Shown here: piece by piece, positions 24,101-32,785 of the stretch
Position numbering within the stretch: the first letter of the stretch is position 1
Layout of the letters: every line of letters begins with the position of its first letter
Assembly (NCBI GenBank): GCA_943368345.1
Contig: CALRKY020000002.1
Location: 67,741-131,740 of the forward strand
Reading direction: 5' to 3'
DNA length: 64,000 bases
Source of the DNA: JADCGM01 sp943368345
GTDB lineage: Bacteria > Pseudomonadota > Alphaproteobacteria > Sphingomonadales > Sphingomonadaceae
Notes under the pieces: generated by a model
Databases searched by the model: none
What the model was told of the DNA's origin: nothing
The model's input: the letters and a program-made list of their open reading frames with translations, nothing else
Position numbers and translations under genes: made by a program

Positions 24101-25179
24101 CCGTCCCGGCCGAATTCCGACCAGGTCAGGCTGTGGCGCGGCTCCCGGTCATTGGCATAGACCACATGGCAGGAGGCGCAGCCGGAACTGCGATAGTCCC
24201 CCTGCTGATCATTGGTGCCCATGAACCAGGTGAACGGGTCATTGAGGCGGGTTTTGTGGATGTTGAGAACTGGCACGGCAATCCGCAGCCCAGTTCCGGG
24301 GCCCCTGTTTGACTGGCGGATATCCGGACGTCCCGGCTCTTCAAGCCTTTGGAGGGCTCCGAGCGAATTCGGCAGACCGATTTCGGTGAATCCGGTGTTG
24401 ATGTTCCGGCCACCGCGCTCGAACACCCGGAACACGTCGCCCGGCGGCACGACATGCCACTGCGGCAGCGGGACCAGGCTCGGCAATATGCCGCGCGCCA
24501 TCTGTTCGGGTGTCAGCACGCCGGGAGGATTGCCGGCAGACAGTAACTTCGCTGGTTTACCATCTGGAGTATAAGCCTCGCCCAAGATGTAGTTCTTGAA
24601 CGGCAAAATGCCATTGTTGTAGGATCCGCCGCCCCACAACATGACGCCGGTCGCCATCATCGAGCGCTCATTGGCCTCGATCAATTCCATATGGCAGGCC
24701 CCGCAGGCCTGACGCGCAACCCGAAAATCCGACGGATTCACGAAACGCACGAACTCCGACGATTCCTTGTTGAGCAGCGTGTAGCTGCGCTTGGGATTGG
24801 CGCTTGACGGGAAATGCCAGGCGCCGGGGTAATTGGGCAGGATATGCGCCTTGTCGCGCAGCTTGGCATATTGCGGGTCGGATTTCGGCAGGTTGGCCGC
24901 CACGACCTTGGCATCACCGCCGTGGCAGTCAGTGCAGCCGAGCACCACAGCCGTCGATTTGTGCATGGTCCAGGCATCGCCGGATGTGTGGCAGGATTTG
25001 CAGCCGTCGCTCTTCGCCGCAGCCTCCTCCAGCGTCTGCATCTTCGGCGCGGGCGGCGTCACCGGCCACTCATAATGCTTGGGATGCTCGTCCTCACTGG
25101 CCAGCAAATTCGCGGAGCCGAACAGGGCCAGCGTTCCCGCCAGCATCAACATGTTCCGGATCACGACAGCCACACGCAT
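21193..25179 (-). CDS. Secreted decaheme cytochrome c with C-terminal LVIVD repeats
   Basis: A 1328-residue protein with a signal peptide (about 1-28) and ten CxxCH heme motifs: CKSCH, CTDCH, CGACH, CASCH, CMNCH, CADCH, CKDCH, CFSCH, CGGCH and CTDCH, spread unevenly over residues 55-840. The last 350 residues are a beta-propeller-like region of LVIVD-type repeats (for example EGLVIVDVRNPETPK and AGLVTLDLIDPLKPK). No lipobox is seen after the signal. It starts 1 base after the stop of the beta-barrel gene upstream. The combination of many hemes, export and a propeller adhesion-like tail next to a barrel protein suggests an outer-membrane-associated terminal cytochrome or oxidoreductase (inference). 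A PALSMSKG stretch near the C-terminus may derive from a palindromic repeat. Confidence 0.85.
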   Translation of the reverse strand: MRVAVVIRNMLMLAGTLALFGSANLLASEDEHPKHYEWPVTPPAPKMQTLEEAAAKSDGCKSCHTSGDAWTMHKSTAVVLGCTDCHGGDAKVVAANLPKSDPQYAKLRDKAHILPNYPGAWHFPSSANPKRSYTLLNKESSEFVRFVNPSDFRVARQACGACHMELIEANERSMMATGVMLWGGGSYNNGILPFKNYILGEAYTPDGKPAKLLSAGNPPGVLTPEQMARGILPSLVPLPQWHVVPPGDVFRVFERGGRNINTGFTEIGLPNSLGALQRLEEPGRPDIRQSNRGPGTGLRIAVPVLNIHKTRLNDPFTWFMGTNDQQGDYRSSGCASCHVVYANDREPRHSLTWSEFGRDGKTATADPTISKEESGHPVRHEFTRSIPTSQCMNCHMHQPNIFLNSYLGYTMWDYESDAPRMWPEKQMYPTAAEMHETLERNPEGAAVRGKWSDPEFVRNVYDVNDGNKDTQFADYHGHGWNFRGIFKRDREGNLLDAGGNMATYGTDTAHIVANDDPEKFRRKGEPQFVPIGTNPGKSVHMMDIHAEKGFQCADCHFAQDSHGNGFIHGEVANAVEIGCKDCHGTVDAAPTLKTSGPAAGPGGTDLSLLRNPDGKRRFEWIDDGGRRVLIQRSIVDPKLEWRVSLVKDSVDRASPDFNTKAARAKLMSRTGAETGKYEFGPGIAKADRAHDDSNIACFSCHLSWTTSCGGCHLPIEANWKTKSHKYEGQETRNYATYNPQVARDDMFQLGKHQTTKGAIVAPIRSSSALVLSSTNINRELIYFQQPPVSAAGFSSQAFAPHFPHTVRTQETKTCTDCHLSEANDNNAIMAQLMLQGTNYINFVGLYAWTGLQKGFEAVRVTEVSEPQAVFGSYLHRYAYPDYFKAHVETNKRELITWVRGKIFDKKKKYSGETHMTEDIRNVAKSTGDAARCLQMRGEYLFVAEGKGGFRAYDIASVGNKGVSEKILTGPFSELGHDTHVGSRNATCVALPTNQPISPLRNQQMLAGEAANKGTPGFRSNEEQPFLDIYSYAVITDSVEGLILVNVNTLADGEPRNNFLKRAATWNQDGILKGARHITLAGRWAYITADAGLVTLDLIDPLKPKLVSVVKLDNAKATAVQFRYLFVSDAEGMRTFDITQPGNPKAVAGSLIPMKDARRIYVARTYAYVAAKEEGLVIVDVRNPETPKIYQRYTADGALNDAEDVIVGSTNASAFAYVADGRNGMKVVQLTSPSSQPNFYGFSPAPKPELIAFARTASPALSMSKGLDRDRGVDESGGQIAVFGRVGSRPFNRQEMERFFLNRSGFPYRVSDTGSINRDWVPIRTAAKP

Positions 25180-25180
25180 A

Positions 25181-27001
25181 TCAATAACTCAATACCACAT
25201 TGAGGAGGACGGAATAGAAGCGTTTGTCCCGCCCGGCACTCGAGAACAGATCAGTGAAGCCCTTGCCCGGATCGAACACGGCGGCCGACGCCCGCACCAC
25301 CACATTCTGCGAGAAATAAGGCCGCCAGATTGCCGACACCGATCCGTCCAAACCGACCTGCTTCGGGATCGACCCCTCCTGGCGCAGCGCCTGAACCACC
25401 GCCGTGTTGGCAAACCAGATATGGTTGAGATTGCCGCTCAAGCGCAAAGTTGGCGTCAGGTCAAAGTCGGTCCCTGCCCCGATCAGGATCGTGCCGGGAT
25501 TGTTGAAATTGGACTGGCCCTCTTCCTTCGACGACCGCAGCGAATTCAGGATGCCGTTGCGGCCATTGACCGACACGGCGCGACCGCCGCCGGCAAAGGG
25601 AATGGTCTGCCGGATCCAGTAGCTGGTATCGGCACCGGCGAACTGTGGATTCTCAAAAATCGCATCGAAGCCGTGCTCAGTATCGTCATAAGGATTGCTG
25701 TCACCACTCGCATAGAGCGCGGCGCCGCGAATCCGGATCCAGTTGAGATCGATCGACGGTTCCGCCGCAAAGAAATAGGAGCGAACCTTGGATCTCCGGC
25801 CGGTGAAAATATTGTTCCGATTCCCGCCAAGCGCCGCATAGGCCGAGGCCGTCAGATTGAGCCGACCGATGCGGCCATCCGCATTATATCCAAGGTAAAC
25901 AACGTCATAGTCGCGACCTCGCAGATCACCGATCAGAGCAGGCCGGACCGGGAAGCCATTGTGATCGGAATGGATTTCGCTGCCCTCCCGATTCATGTTG
26001 TAAATCGCAGTGACCTGGCTGGTGAACCCCGGCACCGGAAGATCCTGCCGGTATAGGTTTGCGACAAACACATAATCCTGACGCGGGGTTTGCGTGATAT
26101 CGTTCAGGCCAGAATTGGTGTCTTTTTCAACCCGAAGGAAGGCAGCCACATTATATTGGAACCGGTTGCCATCGCGCGTTCCGAAAAACCGGACCCCCAG
26201 CTGATTGTCCTGGAACAGGAATCCGCGGAAGTCCGACGAAAACGGCTGAATTCCAACCCGGATCGAGTCGAAATCATACCGATCGGATACATTGCCCAAG
26301 TGGTAGTCGAGGAACAGTTCCTGGACACCGAGAAAGCTGTCATCGCGGTTGCTCTGCCGTGACGGCAACACCGACAGGACGCGCTTCTCGTCCACTTCGA
26401 CGTGGTTGTAATTATAGGCCAGCGCGACCTTGATTTCGTAATCTGGCGGCTTGAAGGCGGTTGACCCCTTCACCAGCGAGGCGCTGGCGATGAAGGTCTG
26501 GGCCACAACCAGGCTTCGCGCGTGCCCGAACACATCAATGCTGCCGGGACGGGACGTGGTCTGATTGCCAACCGGAATCGGGAAGGATCGCGGTTCGACC
26601 ACCGTGTCGGAAATGAAACCGAGCGTGAAAAACAGGTCCTGCGTGCCCTTGACCGGGCGATCACCCTTCAACGGGTTCTGGTTATAGGGGTCCCACCACC
26701 GGGCCTTGACGCCGACCGCTTCAATCAGCCGCCACCGGTCCGGAACCGGCAGATGGTCGCCGGGGAATGCCTCAGGTGCCGGCGCACGCACCGCGCCGGT
26801 GTTCGTTTGCGTGACGGGCGGTGGCAACGCAACCTCGGGCCCCGGCCTCCGCCGCTCGATTGCATCAGGTTCCGGTTCCTGCCGGGGTTCGCGCTTTTTG
26901 ACGACCCGGGCTTGTTCCACCTTTGGCGCGTGCGCCGCCGACCCGTGCGGATCTTCCTCCGCAATGAAGGCCAGAAACATCGCGGCGACTGCAATACTCA
27001 T
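25181..27001 (-). CDS. Outer-membrane beta-barrel protein of a cytochrome cluster
   Basis: A 606-residue protein with a short signal-like N-terminus (MSIAVAAMFLAFIA), a charged and proline-rich stretch to about residue 80, and then long runs of alternating hydrophobic and polar residues with many aromatics, ending LNVVLSY as in outer-membrane barrels. No heme motif is present. I do not recognise a named family. It lies between two multiheme cytochrome genes, 7 bases after the upstream one and 1 base before the decaheme gene. By analogy with porin-cytochrome conduits (MtrB-type barrel plus decaheme cytochromes) it may hold a cytochrome in the outer membrane; this is context-based, not homology-based. 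Confidence 0.65.
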   Translation of the reverse strand: MSIAVAAMFLAFIAEEDPHGSAAHAPKVEQARVVKKREPRQEPEPDAIERRRPGPEVALPPPVTQTNTGAVRAPAPEAFPGDHLPVPDRWRLIEAVGVKARWWDPYNQNPLKGDRPVKGTQDLFFTLGFISDTVVEPRSFPIPVGNQTTSRPGSIDVFGHARSLVVAQTFIASASLVKGSTAFKPPDYEIKVALAYNYNHVEVDEKRVLSVLPSRQSNRDDSFLGVQELFLDYHLGNVSDRYDFDSIRVGIQPFSSDFRGFLFQDNQLGVRFFGTRDGNRFQYNVAAFLRVEKDTNSGLNDITQTPRQDYVFVANLYRQDLPVPGFTSQVTAIYNMNREGSEIHSDHNGFPVRPALIGDLRGRDYDVVYLGYNADGRIGRLNLTASAYAALGGNRNNIFTGRRSKVRSYFFAAEPSIDLNWIRIRGAALYASGDSNPYDDTEHGFDAIFENPQFAGADTSYWIRQTIPFAGGGRAVSVNGRNGILNSLRSSKEEGQSNFNNPGTILIGAGTDFDLTPTLRLSGNLNHIWFANTAVVQALRQEGSIPKQVGLDGSVSAIWRPYFSQNVVVRASAAVFDPGKGFTDLFSSAGRDKRFYSVLLNVVLSY

Positions 27002-27008
27002 GTCAAGC

Positions 27009-28379
27009 TCATTGCCCCGGTGTCAGGACGGCATCGACACGCCCAAGGGCCCGTCGAAGTTCCTCAGGGCGCCACGCGTTGGCATCCTTCACCGCAGCAT
27101 AGGCGGCGTCGATATGTGGCCGCGCCTGCGCCGCCCGCCCCCGGTCGATCTGCCCCGAAGCCGCCAGCGCGTTGATCAGCGTTTCGACTGCCATCACCGC
27201 CTGAGCCCCGCCCTGATAATTGGTGTAGCGAGCCGCCGTCGCCCCCGTCAGCACATCATTCAAAATGGCAAGTGTTTGGGCCCGGGTGAAATTCGCTTGG
27301 TCAAAACTGTCGGCCAACCGGTCCGCCGTCACCGCGAGCTTGCGTGCGCTCGCTGCCGTCGCAGCGGGTGACACCGCAAACGCCGCGTGGAATGCCCGCG
27401 ACTCGCGGTCAAACTGCGCACCCAGTGCCGGAGCTGCGATCTTCGCGGCTGCACCGAGCATCAACATATTCTCGTCGTTGAACGACGGGAGCCCAGGCGG
27501 AAGCGACCGACCGGGATTGGGAAGATAGGTTGAACGGAACGCCGGGCCATCAGCGAAGGAGCGGTGGCAGGTACGGCAATCATAGAAGGTGAATTCCGGA
27601 AATGCGCCGTCATTGGCACGGCCGGACGTGAACAAAGCCAACGCCCGCTCCACCGCCATCGCCTGACCAACCGCCCATGTCTTGACGCCGCCAGCCACGG
27701 TCTTGCGGGCCCGGTAATCGGCATCCTCGTCATGATGATTCTGAAGGGCGGTAAACAGATCAAGTTCAAAGGAAATGCGCGGGTGACCCGCTGCCATGAT
27801 CCGGTGGGTGACGAACTGGTTGCCCTTCCCGCCAAAATGGCAATCGAGGCAATTTGCAGCCCGTGCCTTCGGCTCATCGAGCGGGATCATGCCAGCTGCA
27901 ACATTGGCCTTGTGCGACACGCCCTCTGCGGTGTGGCTTGCCAACCAACCCGACGACCCACCGTGACAGGCTTCGCAACCAACACCTTCGGAAATTTCAA
28001 AGCGCGGCCCACGCTGCGACACCGGCGGTGCATCGGCATGGCAGGACAAACAGACCGGAGCCGACTGCGCCGGCCCCATGCCAAGCCGTTGGCTGATCCG
28101 CTGCGAGCGGGGTTCGAGCAGGACGCGGTAAGCCCGCACATGCGCACCGCTTGGTGAACTTTCATCCTGCCAGGTCAAAAGCTCATTCTGACGAACGGTG
28201 GCACCGGTGGCTTCCTGACGCCCGTGACAGGTTGATCCAGCGCAAGAGGCCACACCTTCGTGGATGCCCCGCGTCGCGGAAATTGGTGCCGCATCGACGC
28301 GAACGGGCTCGACCGCAAAAACAATCCCTGCGGCTGCAAGCGCCAGCGCCCCGATCACTTTCAGTTCGTTCAGCCTCAT
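27009..28379 (-). CDS. Cytochrome c554-like multiheme cytochrome
   Basis: A 456-residue exported cytochrome (signal about 1-30). Four CxxCH sites are present (CLSCH, CEACH, CLDCH, CRTCH), together with an N-terminal CAGSTCH, a CX4CH site that may bind a fifth heme. The sequence around them (GVGCEACHGG, NCLDCHFGGKGNQFVTHRIMAAGHPRISFE) resembles the c554-type periplasmic cytochrome family. The last 150 residues are helical and alanine-rich without hemes. First gene of the minus-strand unit, with the barrel gene 7 bases on; its promoter would lie in the 171-base gap shared with gdhA. Probably a periplasmic electron shuttle. Confidence 0.82.
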   Translation of the reverse strand: MRLNELKVIGALALAAAGIVFAVEPVRVDAAPISATRGIHEGVASCAGSTCHGRQEATGATVRQNELLTWQDESSPSGAHVRAYRVLLEPRSQRISQRLGMGPAQSAPVCLSCHADAPPVSQRGPRFEISEGVGCEACHGGSSGWLASHTAEGVSHKANVAAGMIPLDEPKARAANCLDCHFGGKGNQFVTHRIMAAGHPRISFELDLFTALQNHHDEDADYRARKTVAGGVKTWAVGQAMAVERALALFTSGRANDGAFPEFTFYDCRTCHRSFADGPAFRSTYLPNPGRSLPPGLPSFNDENMLMLGAAAKIAAPALGAQFDRESRAFHAAFAVSPAATAASARKLAVTADRLADSFDQANFTRAQTLAILNDVLTGATAARYTNYQGGAQAVMAVETLINALAASGQIDRGRAAQARPHIDAAYAAVKDANAWRPEELRRALGRVDAVLTPGQ

Positions 28380-28550
28380 CGCCCCCTCAAGCGGCTTCGC
28401 GCCACCACAGTTCTAACATCCTCCACCGGCACGTAAAGCCGCTAACTTGTTTCATTTGTTGAAAGTAACGACTCGCACCTGTCATCCGACCGACATATGC
28501 TCCGAATCGGGCCGGGAACGACTCGGCGGAATCTAAACACGGGGGTTGTG

Positions 28551-29912
28551 ATGGCCGTTGCTGATCATGTGGACTTGAGCGGATTTATCGATGGCGTGAA
28601 GCGCCGCAATCCGGGGCAGCCCGAATTTGCTCAGGCGGTCCAGGAAGTTGCCGAAGATATTTTCGAGTTCATCCAGGACAAGGAACAATATCACAAATAC
28701 CAGATTCTCCGCCGCATCGCCGAACCGGACCGGGTCATCTCCTTCCGCGTCTGCTGGGAGGATGACAAAGGCAATATCCGTGTCCAGCGCGGCTGGCGGG
28801 TGCAGAACAATAACGCCATCGGCCCGTACAAGGGTGGCATCCGTTTCCATCCGTCGGTGACCGAGTCGGTCCTGAAATTCCTAGCCTTTGAGCAGACGTT
28901 CAAGAACGCGCTGACCGGGCTGCCGATGGGCGGCGGCAAGGGCGGATCAAACTTCAATCCCAAGGGCAAGAGCGCCAACGAAGTGATGCGCTTCTGCCAG
29001 AGCTTCATGACCGAGCTTTACCGCCACATCGGCGCTGATGTGGACGTCCCTGCCGGGGATATCGGCGTCGGCGGGCGCGAGATTGGCTATATGTTTGGAC
29101 AGTATAAGCGCATCACCAATGAATTCACCGGCGTACTGACCGGCAAGGGCCTGGAGTTCGGCGGCTCGCTGATCCGGACGGAGGCAACCGGTTACGGCGC
29201 GGTCTATTTCCTGCAGAACATGCTCGCCCACATCGGCAATTCGGTGGAAGGCAAGTCGGCTGTCATCTCCGGATCGGGCAATGTCGCTACTCATGCGGCT
29301 GAAAAGATCAACCAGCTAGGCGGCAAGGTGCTAACGCTCAGCGATTCAGAAGGCTTCATCCACGATCCCGACGGGATTTCGCCGGACAAGGTCAACTGGA
29401 TCAAGGATTTGAAGAATAAGCGGCGGGGTCGCATCTCTGAATATGTCAAGGAATTCAAGGGTTCGACCTTCCACGGCGACGGAGCCAAGCCATGGGGTGT
29501 CGCCTGCGACGTGGCACTGCCCTGCGCGACCCAGAACGAGCTGAAGGGCAAGGATGCCGAAACGCTGGTAATGAACGGAGCCATCGCCGTCAGCGAAGGC
29601 GCGAACATGCCGACCGACCTTGACGGTGTTCACGTCTTCAAGAAGGCAGGAATTCTTTACGCCCCCGGCAAGGCTGCGAATGCTGGCGGTGTTGCGGTTT
29701 CGGGCCTGGAAATGAGCCAGAATTCGGCCCGCATTTCCTGGAAGGAAGCCGACCTGCAAACCATGCTCAAGGACATCATGACCGGCATTCACAGCCGCTG
29801 CGCCGAACATGGTGGCAAGGCAGGAACCAAGCATATCGACTATGTCCGCGGCGCGAATATCGCCGGGTTCAAGAAAGTCGCCGATGCCATGCTGGCCTAC
29901 GGGGTCGTTTGA
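28551..29912 (+). CDS. gdhA: NADP-type glutamate dehydrogenase
   Basis: A 453-residue hexameric-type glutamate dehydrogenase that makes glutamate from 2-oxoglutarate and ammonia in the cytosol. Visible motifs include the substrate-binding GPYKGGIRFHPSV, the catalytic lysine region GLPMGGGKGGSNFNPKGKS, DVPAGDIGVGGREIGYM, and the nucleotide-binding AVISGSGNVATHAAEK. The GSGNVA fingerprint and length point to the NADP-dependent biosynthetic class. The ATG at 28551 is preferred to the ATG 54 bases further up because homologous sequence starts at MAVADHVDL, with a purine-rich ACGGGGGTTGTG before it. A strong intrinsic terminator follows 14 bases after the stop. Confidence 0.95.
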   Translation: MAVADHVDLSGFIDGVKRRNPGQPEFAQAVQEVAEDIFEFIQDKEQYHKYQILRRIAEPDRVISFRVCWEDDKGNIRVQRGWRVQNNNAIGPYKGGIRFHPSVTESVLKFLAFEQTFKNALTGLPMGGGKGGSNFNPKGKSANEVMRFCQSFMTELYRHIGADVDVPAGDIGVGGREIGYMFGQYKRITNEFTGVLTGKGLEFGGSLIRTEATGYGAVYFLQNMLAHIGNSVEGKSAVISGSGNVATHAAEKINQLGGKVLTLSDSEGFIHDPDGISPDKVNWIKDLKNKRRGRISEYVKEFKGSTFHGDGAKPWGVACDVALPCATQNELKGKDAETLVMNGAIAVSEGANMPTDLDGVHVFKKAGILYAPGKAANAGGVAVSGLEMSQNSARISWKEADLQTMLKDIMTGIHSRCAEHGGKAGTKHIDYVRGANIAGFKKVADAMLAYGVV

Positions 29913-29925
29913 CCCACCAGCCCGA

Positions 29926-29955
29926 GGGAGCGCGGAAACGCGCTCCCTTTTTTTT
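29926..29955 (+). terminator. Intrinsic terminator of gdhA
   Basis: A perfect 9-bp stem (GGGAGCGCG / CGCGCTCCC, 29926-29934 and 29939-29947) closes a GAAA tetraloop and is followed by eight T residues. It starts 14 bases after the gdhA stop and 40 bases before the next ATG. Confidence 0.95.
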
Positions 29956-29995
29956 GTAGCGCCCGCGTGCTGACCTTCGCCAAGGATATCCTGAC

Positions 29996-31651
29996 ATGAC
30001 CAAGACCAAAGCATCCGACCTGTTCATCCAGTGCCTTGAGGCGGAGGGCGTCGAATATGTGTTCGGCGTGCCGGGCGAGGAAAATCTCGATTTTCTGGAT
30101 TCGCTGTCGCGCTCAACCAAGATCAAGCTGATCCTGACCCGGCACGAACAGGGCGCTGGGTTCATGGCGTCAACCTACGGTCGTCACACCGGAAAGGCCG
30201 GGGTCTGTGTCGCAACACTCGGGCCGGGCGCGACCAATTTCGTGACGGCGGCGGCCTATGCCTATCTCGGCGGGATGCCGATGATGATGATCACCGGCCA
30301 GAAACCGATCAAGAAATCCAAACAGGGCCGGTTCCAGATTCTCGACGTCGTCGCCATGATGGGGCCGATCACCAAATATACCCATCAGCTGGCGGCCTCC
30401 GACAATATCCCGTCGCGGATCCGGGAGGCGTTCCGCCTCGCTGAGGAAGAGAAGCCGGGCGCGGTTCATCTGGAATTCCCGGAGGATATTGCCGACGAGC
30501 ATACCGATTCGACCCCGATTCCAGCGAGTGAAGCCCGTCGTCCGATTCCGGAGGGCAAGGCGATCCGCTCTGCGGTCAAACGCATTGAAAAGGCGAAATC
30601 CCCGGTGCTGGTCATCGGTGCCGGTGCCAACCGCCGCCTGACCAGCCGGATGCTGCTGCAGCTGATCGACAAGACCGGCATTCCGTTCCTGACGACCCAG
30701 CTTGGCAAGGGCGTCGTCGACGAACGCCACCCGAAATTCCTGGGCTGCGCGGCGCTGTCTTCCGGGGACTTTGTCCACCGGGCGATCGAACATGCCGACC
30801 TGATCATCAACATCGGCCATGACGTGATCGAGAAGCCGCCCTTCTTCATGAAAACCGGCGGGACCGAGGTCATTCACATCAACTTCCGGACTGCCGAGGT
30901 GGACCCGGTCTATTTCCCGCAGCTGGAAGTGATCGGTGATGTCGGCAACGCGATCTGGCAGATCAAGGAAGACATCATGCCCCAGGCGCACTGGGACTTT
31001 GACTTCATGCTGAAGGCCCGCGCCGCCGAAATCGCACACCGCGGCGATACCGTCAATGACATGCGATATCCGATCTATCCGCAGTATCTGGTCAGCGAAA
31101 TCCGCAAGGCGATGCCGTCGGACGGGATCATCTGCCTCGACAACGGTGTCTATAAAATCTGGTTCGCCCGCAATTACGAGGCGCATCAGGCCAATACCGT
31201 CCTGCTCGATAATGCACTGGCAACAATGGGGGCCGGACTGCCGTCCGGGATGGCGTCAAAGATGGTCTATCCTGGCCGGAAGGTGATGTCGGTTTGCGGC
31301 GATGGCGGGTTCATGATGAACAGCCAGGAACTGGAGACCGCCGTCCGGCTTGGTCTCGACATGGTCGTGCTGATCCTGAATGACAACAGCTACGGCATGA
31401 TCCGCTGGAAACAGGCCAATATGGGCTTTGCCGATTGGGGCCTGACCTATGGCAACCCGGATTTCGTCAAATATGCCGAAAGCTACGGTGCCAAGGGTCA
31501 TCTGGTGACCAGTGCCGAAATGCTGCCGGGGCTGCTCGCGGAATGCCTGAACGCCAAGGGCGTGCATCTGATCGAATGTCCGGTGGATTATTCCGACAAT
31601 GACCGTATCCTCAACAAGGAGATCAAGGAGGTCAGCAAGGCGCTGAAATAG
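29996..31651 (+). CDS. Acetolactate synthase large subunit-like ThDP enzyme
   Basis: A 551-residue thiamine diphosphate enzyme that joins two pyruvates, or pyruvate and 2-oxobutyrate, to acetohydroxy acids in the branched-chain or acetoin route. The N-terminal domain has the catalytic glutamate region (RHEQGAGFMA) and GVCVATLGPGATNF. The ThDP/Mg motif is GDGGFMMNSQELETAVRLGLDMVVLILNDNSYGM (about residues 434-467). No ilvN regulatory subunit follows, and the 551-residue length matches the stand-alone catabolic AlsS-like or IlvB-like proteins. The role may therefore not be branched-chain synthesis. An AAGGAT ribosome site precedes the ATG by about 9 bases. Confidence 0.85.
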   Translation: MTKTKASDLFIQCLEAEGVEYVFGVPGEENLDFLDSLSRSTKIKLILTRHEQGAGFMASTYGRHTGKAGVCVATLGPGATNFVTAAAYAYLGGMPMMMITGQKPIKKSKQGRFQILDVVAMMGPITKYTHQLAASDNIPSRIREAFRLAEEEKPGAVHLEFPEDIADEHTDSTPIPASEARRPIPEGKAIRSAVKRIEKAKSPVLVIGAGANRRLTSRMLLQLIDKTGIPFLTTQLGKGVVDERHPKFLGCAALSSGDFVHRAIEHADLIINIGHDVIEKPPFFMKTGGTEVIHINFRTAEVDPVYFPQLEVIGDVGNAIWQIKEDIMPQAHWDFDFMLKARAAEIAHRGDTVNDMRYPIYPQYLVSEIRKAMPSDGIICLDNGVYKIWFARNYEAHQANTVLLDNALATMGAGLPSGMASKMVYPGRKVMSVCGDGGFMMNSQELETAVRLGLDMVVLILNDNSYGMIRWKQANMGFADWGLTYGNPDFVKYAESYGAKGHLVTSAEMLPGLLAECLNAKGVHLIECPVDYSDNDRILNKEIKEVSKALK

Positions 31652-31729
31652 CGCCGGTTGACGCATCCGGACCGGCCTCCTGTTGCGTAGCTTAGGCTGC
31701 GCATAAGAAATGCAGATCGCGGGAGGCGT

Positions 31730-32785
31730 TTGCAGGTGGGGAATTCTGTTGGTTTTACAGTGATGGCGGCAGGGGCCTGGTTCCTTGGCGTCATGGTTGC
31801 GTCTGCCGCCAACGCAAACCCACCCCGGTCTGCAACGCCGCCGCCGGTGATCACCCGAACGCCGGCCGTCGTTCTGGACGCTGCGAAGAAGCCGCCGGGA
31901 CCGCGCGGGGCAGCTACGCCTTCTCCGGACCGAGCGCCGGTCGACACTGTGGACACCAGCCTGGTCCAATCCGCGGATGGCCGGGTTCTGCTGCGTGCGC
32001 CGTCGCCGCGCCCTGGTCGCGAACCGCTTCTCATCAACTTGAGCGGCGAAGTCGAAGCCGATGGCATCACGATTGTCGACGGCGAGGCGGTGCTGTCCGG
32101 GCTCGACATGGGTGTTTGGACCGAAATGCTGACGTCCGTCTCCAGTGATTATGCCGATTGGGATATGGGCATGGCCACGGCGGAAGATGATACCACCTCC
32201 GTGGAAGTGGTCACGAGCCGGATCAGTTCCATCCCCCCTGCCCCCGCCAGTTTGCCGGTAGCGGTCGCACGGATAGCCAACCGGGATTTTGCCGACGGCG
32301 TGAACGCGGCTTGGCAGAAATTTGGAACCGCAACGCTCGCCAGCGCAAAACGGTTAGTCATTGGTAACAAATCTTATCGCAGCCCGATTGGGAACGGTGG
32401 AACCTTCCTGATTGCCAGACCAGCTGCGTCGAAATCACCCGGCGGGGTCGAGCAGCAGGTCAGCGTCAACGATGGTGAACAGATTAATTTCCACGTCCTG
32501 TTCGCGTCGCCGGAACTGGCACTCGGAGATGAGATCAGCGTTGATCTCGTCCGCGAAGGCATTGAAATGCCGTTATTCATGGCCAGCGGCATTCAGTCGC
32601 AGGAACCGCGCTGGCAATCGGTCAGCTACACCGTCCCGCCCGGCGGTACCGGCACCTATTTGCTGCGCCTGACCATCGTCACCAAAGCAGCAAGCGCGGG
32701 GCAGCGTCCGTTTGCGGGATTCCTGGTCGATTCCAAAGTCCAGGCAGTCGAAACCGACCCTTCCGGCCTTCGCGGGCTGGAGTAA
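31730..32785 (+). CDS. Exported protein of unknown function, upstream of the TPS locus
   Basis: A 351-residue protein that I do not recognise. A signal-like hydrophobic stretch (about residues 8-27, ending ASAANA) is followed by a proline-rich, probably disordered segment to about residue 100. A C-terminal half (about 185-345) rich in beta-strand patterns follows, with phrases such as QVSVNDGEQINFHVLF and GTGTYLLRLTIVT that look like a jelly-roll or Ig-like fold. No cysteines are seen. The start is uncertain: TTG at 31730 or GTG at 31736, with a GGGAGG site at 31721-31726 that fits GTG better. It is about 300 bases before the exoprotein gene in the same direction and may be part of that surface system. 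Confidence 0.6.
   Translation: MQVGNSVGFTVMAAGAWFLGVMVASAANANPPRSATPPPVITRTPAVVLDAAKKPPGPRGAATPSPDRAPVDTVDTSLVQSADGRVLLRAPSPRPGREPLLINLSGEVEADGITIVDGEAVLSGLDMGVWTEMLTSVSSDYADWDMGMATAEDDTTSVEVVTSRISSIPPAPASLPVAVARIANRDFADGVNAAWQKFGTATLASAKRLVIGNKSYRSPIGNGGTFLIARPAASKSPGGVEQQVSVNDGEQINFHVLFASPELALGDEISVDLVREGIEMPLFMASGIQSQEPRWQSVSYTVPPGGTGTYLLRLTIVTKAASAGQRPFAGFLVDSKVQAVETDPSGLRGLE

Noticed and set aside
22924..24312. 462-codon plus-strand open frame inside the decaheme cytochrome gene
   Set aside because: It is a shadow of the minus-strand gene: the opposite frame has signal peptide, ten heme motifs and LVIVD repeats, while this frame has no domain and no ribosome site.
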